Shown here in pieces: positions 59,586 through 64,000 of a DNA stretch of 64,000 nucleotides. The first letter of the stretch is position 1. Every line of letters begins with the position of its first letter. Position numbers and translations under genes: made by a program. The DNA is from Epiperipatus broadwayi. Its lineage: Eukaryota > Onychophora > Udeonychophora > Euonychophora > Peripatidae. Where the stretch lies: contig JAQFVV010006428.1 in NCBI GenBank assembly GCA_028023455.1, forward strand, positions 1,471,501 to 1,535,500, in the 5' to 3' direction. The notes under the pieces are model-generated. The model was not told where the DNA came from. It was given only the letters and a program-made list of their open reading frames with translations, and ran no database searches.

Positions 59586-59692
59586 TGGAGGGGGGGGGGC
59601 TAAGTCCGAAAAACTTACTAATGTGTTGCTAAAAACTAATTGGTTAACTCTTTAAAATTGCTGTACTTAGCAGGCCCCCCCCCCCCCACCAA
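59586..59692. mobile_element. ~107-bp miniature element with G/C-run termini
   Basis: TTGGA plus a run of ten or more G, then CTAAGT, is matched at the other side by ACTTAGCAGG plus a run of 13 C, then ACCAA. The homopolymer lies inside each inverted terminal repeat. The middle is ordinary A/T sequence. The size and inverted ends fit a MITE, possibly a hairpin-forming relic. Confidence 0.6.
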
Positions 59693-60231
59693 CGCTCACA
59701 CATCTATTTTTTAAAATACATTATTTATGGGAATTACTTTTTTTTGATAAATCTGAAAGGGAAAAAAAGCCCAGTACCTGGGAACACACTTTTTAGGATG
59801 GTCAGTTGCTTCTACTATTAACTTAATATGATTTGCCATCAAAAAATATTTTTCTGATATTTTTTTTTAAATACAGTGAAGTTTTGCTTGACTAAAATAA
59901 GTTTTCATTTTCTGTCTTTTTTGGAAAACCAACATTCTCTATTTTTTTTCTTTTTCAAATTTGAAATCGTTTTGATATCTTGCAATTTTACTTCTTAATC
60001 TGATCTAATATTCATTTGACACTATTTAAAAAATCACTATTTGATTGTGAAGATAGTAAATAAATGAATATGCATTAATGTGATGTAAAATGGCTTCTTC
60101 ATAAATGAACACGTAAGCTATAGGTCAGCAACCATGATGGCCAATTTAAATATTATAAAAATTCAAAACTCTGGCATACCATAATATAAACTTTCTTTAT
60201 TAGACAACTGAAAGCCCTCATTCATTTTTTT

Positions 60232-60285
60232 TTCTTCCACTCTTTTTAAAGAAATGCCTTCCACTCTTTTTAAAGAAATGCCTTC
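60232..60285 (+). repeat. 27-bp tandem duplication
   Basis: CTTCCACTCTTTTTAAAGAA, then ATGC, is present twice head to tail in the decayed LINE region. Confidence 0.85.
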
Positions 60286-60379
60286 TTATTCCACATTATA
60301 CAGACAACAAACAAAAAAATGAGAAATCCTCTTTTGTACTCTCTTTACCAATAAATTTTTTTCACTCTTAATACAATTT

Positions 60380-61630
60380 ATCATGATCTTCTTTCAACAT
60401 TTCACATTCCAAACAAATGTTAAATATTTTCTATCATTTTTACATAAACTAATCCAAATCCTTATTCCATTTTTTTGCATTCTTTTGATACCTAGAAGCA
60501 ACTACCCCTTTCACTGAATAACAATAAGCTTTAATTTTATCGTTTGTCCTTTCATACTTTAATTTTTATTTTATATAACTCAGATTTTTTATTCATGTTT
60601 ATTTTCCACAAGTCTAATTATTTTTCTTTAATTAATTTAACTATTCTCTTTTCCAATCCCTCATAATTTTGTACTTTTAATATAATTTCTATACATCCAT
60701 CTTTTTTTTATTATATATATTTACATTAAAATAAATGATCTATTAACTTTACGAGTAATGTTTGTTTTAATTATTATGCAAATTAAATTAAAAATGTAAA
60801 GTCTTTCTTTCCTAACATGTTAATGCCCTTTTCATATAATACAATTACTCCTCTATTTTCTTTAATATGTTATAACTCTGAACGTTTCAAACTCACTTTT
60901 GATTTCTCTTATTAAAATTGAAGTCTATTCCATTTTACCTTGAATAGCCTCACTTGCTGCATATAATTCATCAATCATCACATATCTACCTATTCTATAT
61001 TCTTGATAAACAGAGTAAAACTCTCCATACAGTATTGCCACCTGTGCTAACCAGAATAATCAATGGATGCCAGAAGGCTTGTGCATAAAATCCCTATCTA
61101 ATACCTACTCGTCCAATATCTCCAGACTAGTTTCTGGCTTGTGGCCTTCGTCAGTGAGGAGCTTTGGATCTGAGAGCCCTGCATCTAGATCTTAGGATCT
61201 AATGCAACCCTCTAGCAACCACCTTTTATCTCTACTTAACTACAAAACTATGAGAATGAAATTTAAAACACAAAAAATATTTTCAATCTAAGCTCAATAG
61301 CTTATATAGTCATATGGGTCTGAACTCAGTTCACCACCCATACATTTTGGTGTCTTTGGCTTTTTTAGCACAGGTGGCAATACTGTATGGAGAGTTTTGC
61401 TCTGTTTATCAACAATTAATGGGCTAGTATAGGAAATGTGATCATGTGATATTCTATATTCTATTAAAAATTTTATTTTCTGGTTTATACAAAGTGCATC
61501 ATTTCCAAATTTTAAAGCAGGCACTATCACCCCTTTGAAAATAAATTTACATACTTCATGATTACTATATGCAAAACATATCAGATTTTTTAACAATACC
61601 ATTCTGTTTTTTGCTCTTTTTATCAACTGT
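60380..61630 (-). pseudogene. LINE relic split by a foldback insertion
   Basis: Minus strand, 61420-61626, reads FAYSNHEVCKFIFKGVIVPA, then LKFGNDAL, the thumb-side segment of LINE reverse transcriptases (...K..I.PALKYG.E...). The frame is interrupted by the foldback element and resumes at about 60990 with GRYVMIDELYAASEAIQGK, matching the GR.......A....GD.GW region. Far downstream comes ICLECEMLKEDHDKL (about 60410), the H...EC zinc-finger tail. One copy of the duplicated 12 bases bridges the frame exactly. Several stops follow. Confidence 0.7.
61003..61449. mobile_element. Foldback element with 12-bp target duplication
   Basis: About 447 bp. The inverted outer repeats are GATAAACAGAGTAAAACTC (61005) and GAGTTTTGCTCTGTTTATC (ending 61410), plus TACAGTATTGCCACCTGTGC and its complement. 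The tail CACATGATCACATTTCC (complement, to 61449) equals the sequence flanking the 40.2 kb element. TATTCTATATTC occurs at 60991-61002 and 61450-61461 as a 12-bp duplication. Internally it keeps only one long arm (GAGGAGCTTTGGATCTGAGA etc.), so it differs from the double-armed copy at 40.2 kb. Confidence 0.85.
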
Positions 61631-61679
61631 AATTCCTATTATACCATACCAATATTGAATTTCCAAATGTTCTTCATCA

Positions 61680-64000
61680 TATTGCAACCCTATTGTTATG
61701 CTGAAGAAGGAAGTTGGGTCGATGAGATTTTCCTTGGATGCAAGATAACTAAACAAAATAACAATTCCTGATAGGAATATATCACTGCTCCTACATGACT
61801 TATTCATGAAATTTGAAAATAAGAAAGTATTATCTACTTTCGATTTAATCTCCAGTTATTGGCAGATTGAACCTAATGCAGAAGATCACCCACACACTGC
61901 ATTTGGATTGATTAATAGTGGTGCTGGTTTAATAAGATGTCTGGATAAAATCTTCTCTCCTGAGATCAAAGAGATTGCAACTATATACATAGATGATGTT
62001 ATAATTGCATCCTGTATGATTGAAGACATCTTCATTTAAAAATTTTCTTTAGTCAATTTTAAGAAGAGCACATTAGTATGTAATGAAATAGTCTTAGGTC
62101 ATATCATTGGTTGTAATGGGATAAGGATTCAGATCATTTTTAAGATTATGCAACTTCTATAATCATTTCTACCAAAAATTTTCTGATTACATGAAACCAT
62201 TACTCTCATAAGACAATGAGAAATGGAACTGGACTGAAGAGTAGGATGAGGCATTTGCTGGAATAAAAACAGGATTTCTAGAGCAACTATGGTAGCATTT
62301 TCTGATTTTAGCAAACCATTTATCATATAGACAGATAGCAGTGGTTGTGGACTAAAGATAACTTCATTCCAAATTCAGGAGGATGGCCAAGCAGGAATCC
62401 TATATTTTTATCATCCATCTCTTAAAGGGTCTAGAAATAAATTTATACATTTACTGAGAAACAGGCACTAGGAATAGTTTGCGCTTTCCAGAACTTTCAA
62501 CAAATGCTTCTCAGATCAAGGTTATAGTGATCACTGATGATAAAAGCCTTGAATTCTTGTACAACAGTTACCTAATTAATAGTCATTTTGTTAGGTGGAA
62601 TCTGTTGCTACAAGAATTCAACTGTACAGCCAAATACTGTAAAGGATCAGAAAACGTAGTTGATGCACTAAGTCAAAATTCATGTTGATCAGAACAACAA
62701 CACTTAGCAGTGGATAATATCTACATTATGAACATTGATTTAATATTCAATGAAAATGTAGAGAACAATTTAGTAAACATCCATAATAGACAATCTGAAG
62801 ATAAAGATTTGACTCCAATCATTAAAACCTTAAATGGAAAAAGAAATTCTGTACACAGCCAAAAATCTTAATCAATACAAGTTAGATAATCAGGTCTTGA
62901 CATATAAAATAAACAATATAGATGAGTGGAGGGTAGTAATACCTGAAATATTAAAAAACCCACTTATACAATACATACATAAAAAACCCACTTATACAAT
63001 ACATACATTGTTTCTATGGGCACTACAGAGCCCACAAACATTAAAAAATTGGTTTTACTGGCCCAGAATGTACAAAGACATCCTAAAACAATTACAAAAT
63101 TGTCAAATATGCTTAAAAGCCAAACCAGTCAACAAGAGTTACATTAATTCAGTAAGATCTATCAAACCAGGAAGACCAAATTAGATCTTAGCTATAGATT
63201 TTTATGGACCTTTACCTCCATCAAATAAACAAATGTATTTGTTAGTAGCTTATGATCTTTCCAAAATTTGTGGCAGCTTACCCAATATCCCAAGCTAATA
63301 CTAGATATATCATCTAAATATTAGACACCCTCTATTTGAAAAAGATAGGAAAGCCAGGAATGGTTTCAATGAATCATGGTACCCCTTTCCTATCCAAATA
63401 ATGGAATAAATGGGCAATAAACAAATAAAACATGCTAACCTCCATTACAAAATCCACAGTCAAACCCCTGTGAACACATAATGTGGGAACTTAAATGTTT
63501 GTTCAGGACCTATTTGGAGAACAAACATAAAGGTTGAGTAAAGCACATGTAACATGTGGTTGATTACATAAATTAGGGTATAAATGAATCAACAGGATTC
63601 ACATCCATTAGACTGCCTTGAACCAAAATATACCAATTTTATTCCAAAAATACATACCAACAACTACAAAAACACCTATAGACACAGAAAAAGATCAAAG
63701 GGAAGCACATAAAACGATAACACATATGGCCTATAAATGCAACAAAAGTAAAATAAAGATTACTAATTCAAAGTAGGTCACAAGGTGTTCATAAAAACAT
63801 CACATATTAGTAAACCACAAGAGTTCATATTCCATAAATTCTGCAATCTATGACACTTTACTGTCTTCAAATGTGCAGGTTCAAATGCGTATTGGATGGA
63901 TTGCAGGGTGAAAATCTCTGGCACATACAATGCCCGAATACAAAAACCTTACTGAGAAAAAATATTAATTTCCTCACACAATGTTCTAATTGGTATAAAA
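61680..64000 (+). pseudogene. Ty3/gypsy pol relic (RT, RNase H, integrase)
   Basis: A different gypsy lineage from the 21-32 kb copies, plus strand, with several frame breaks. The order is intact. Reverse transcriptase: VLSTFDLISSYWQIE and the catalytic YIDDV (about 61985-62000). RNase H end: DDKSLEFLYNSYL, RWNLLLQEFN, KGSENVVDALSQ (62540-62680). Integrase zinc-binding part: H...H with NCQICLKAK (62960-63120). Integrase core: AIDFYGPLPPSNKQMYLLVA (63190-63255). MVSMNHGTPFLS, where Asn replaces the second catalytic Asp, lies at 63360-63400. CEHIMRELKCLFRTYLE is not in frame with the rest. It continues past the right edge of the window. Confidence 0.85.

Noticed and set aside
62129-62326. 65-codon minus-strand open frame
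   Set aside because: Antisense to the gypsy pol relic between reverse transcriptase and RNase H.

Overview
This is a strongly AT-rich, intron- and repeat-dominated stretch of invertebrate animal nuclear DNA. No long single-exon gene exists. The repeat content (Penelope-like elements with GIY-YIG endonuclease and hammerhead-like motifs, pogo/Tigger DNA transposons, Ty3/gypsy relics, RTE-like and other LINE relics, a tRNA-derived SINE, a tandem array carrying hammerhead-ribozyme motifs) fits an AT-rich invertebrate such as a chelicerate, cnidarian or mollusc. The species cannot be fixed from the sequence.

Host genes. A spliced minus-strand gene can be followed across about 45 kb, from a CCAAT-box region near 46.2 kb to a terminal exon ending at 1613. 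The candidate exons, in transcript order, are 46095-46160 (ends exactly in ATG before a GTAAGT donor), 41833-41886, 38789-38823, 33721-33813, 27004-27105, 12043-12305, optionally 8166-8240, 5388-5440, and 1613-1786. Reading phases agree across most junctions. Two junctions (38789 to 33813, and 5388 to 1786) do not, so at least two exons are missing or misplaced. The product would be a modest-sized protein with a short N-terminal segment, a CxxC-containing exon, a coiled coil and an acidic repeat. I do not recognise it. A second minus-strand exon, Ser/Thr-rich (58933-59140), probably belongs to a different upstream gene.

Mobile DNA, left to right. There is a 35-bp minisatellite (0.58-0.98 kb). 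A hammerhead-bearing repeat lies at 2.8 kb, and a duplicated Penelope-type 3' segment at 5.75-6.5 kb. A roughly 2-kb head-to-head palindrome of two 5'-truncated Penelope-like copies spans 17.8-19.9 kb. A gypsy relic carrying a nested Tigger insertion lies at 21.0-23.6 kb, and a second Tigger at 25.6-26.9 kb. A second gypsy relic at 31.1-32.4 kb shares the internal deletion of the first. Foldback elements occur at 32.5-33.6, 40.2-40.9 and 61.0-61.4 kb, and an inverted pair of Penelope relics at 34.3-36.3 kb. tRNA-derived SINEs sit at 13.1, 36.6 and 51.8 kb. Minisatellites lie at 44.6-45.3 kb. Further Penelope and LINE relics lie at 46.5-48.6 kb, and Tigger pieces at 49.4-50.7 kb.

The most interesting part is 50.8-54.2 kb, where about ten ~320-bp units each carry a recognisable hammerhead-ribozyme core, first as minus-strand and inverted units and then as a long plus-strand tandem array. 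Two copies in the window (2.84 kb minus and 51.5 kb plus) keep the complete CTGATGA...GAAA core with a perfectly paired stem II, while the array copies mostly carry a G-to-A change in GAAA. This is the architecture of hammerhead satellites and animal retrozymes. The right end holds another Penelope relic (54.3-55.7 kb), a LINE relic split by a foldback element with a 12-bp target duplication (60.4-61.6 kb), and a separate gypsy pol relic (61.7-64.0 kb).
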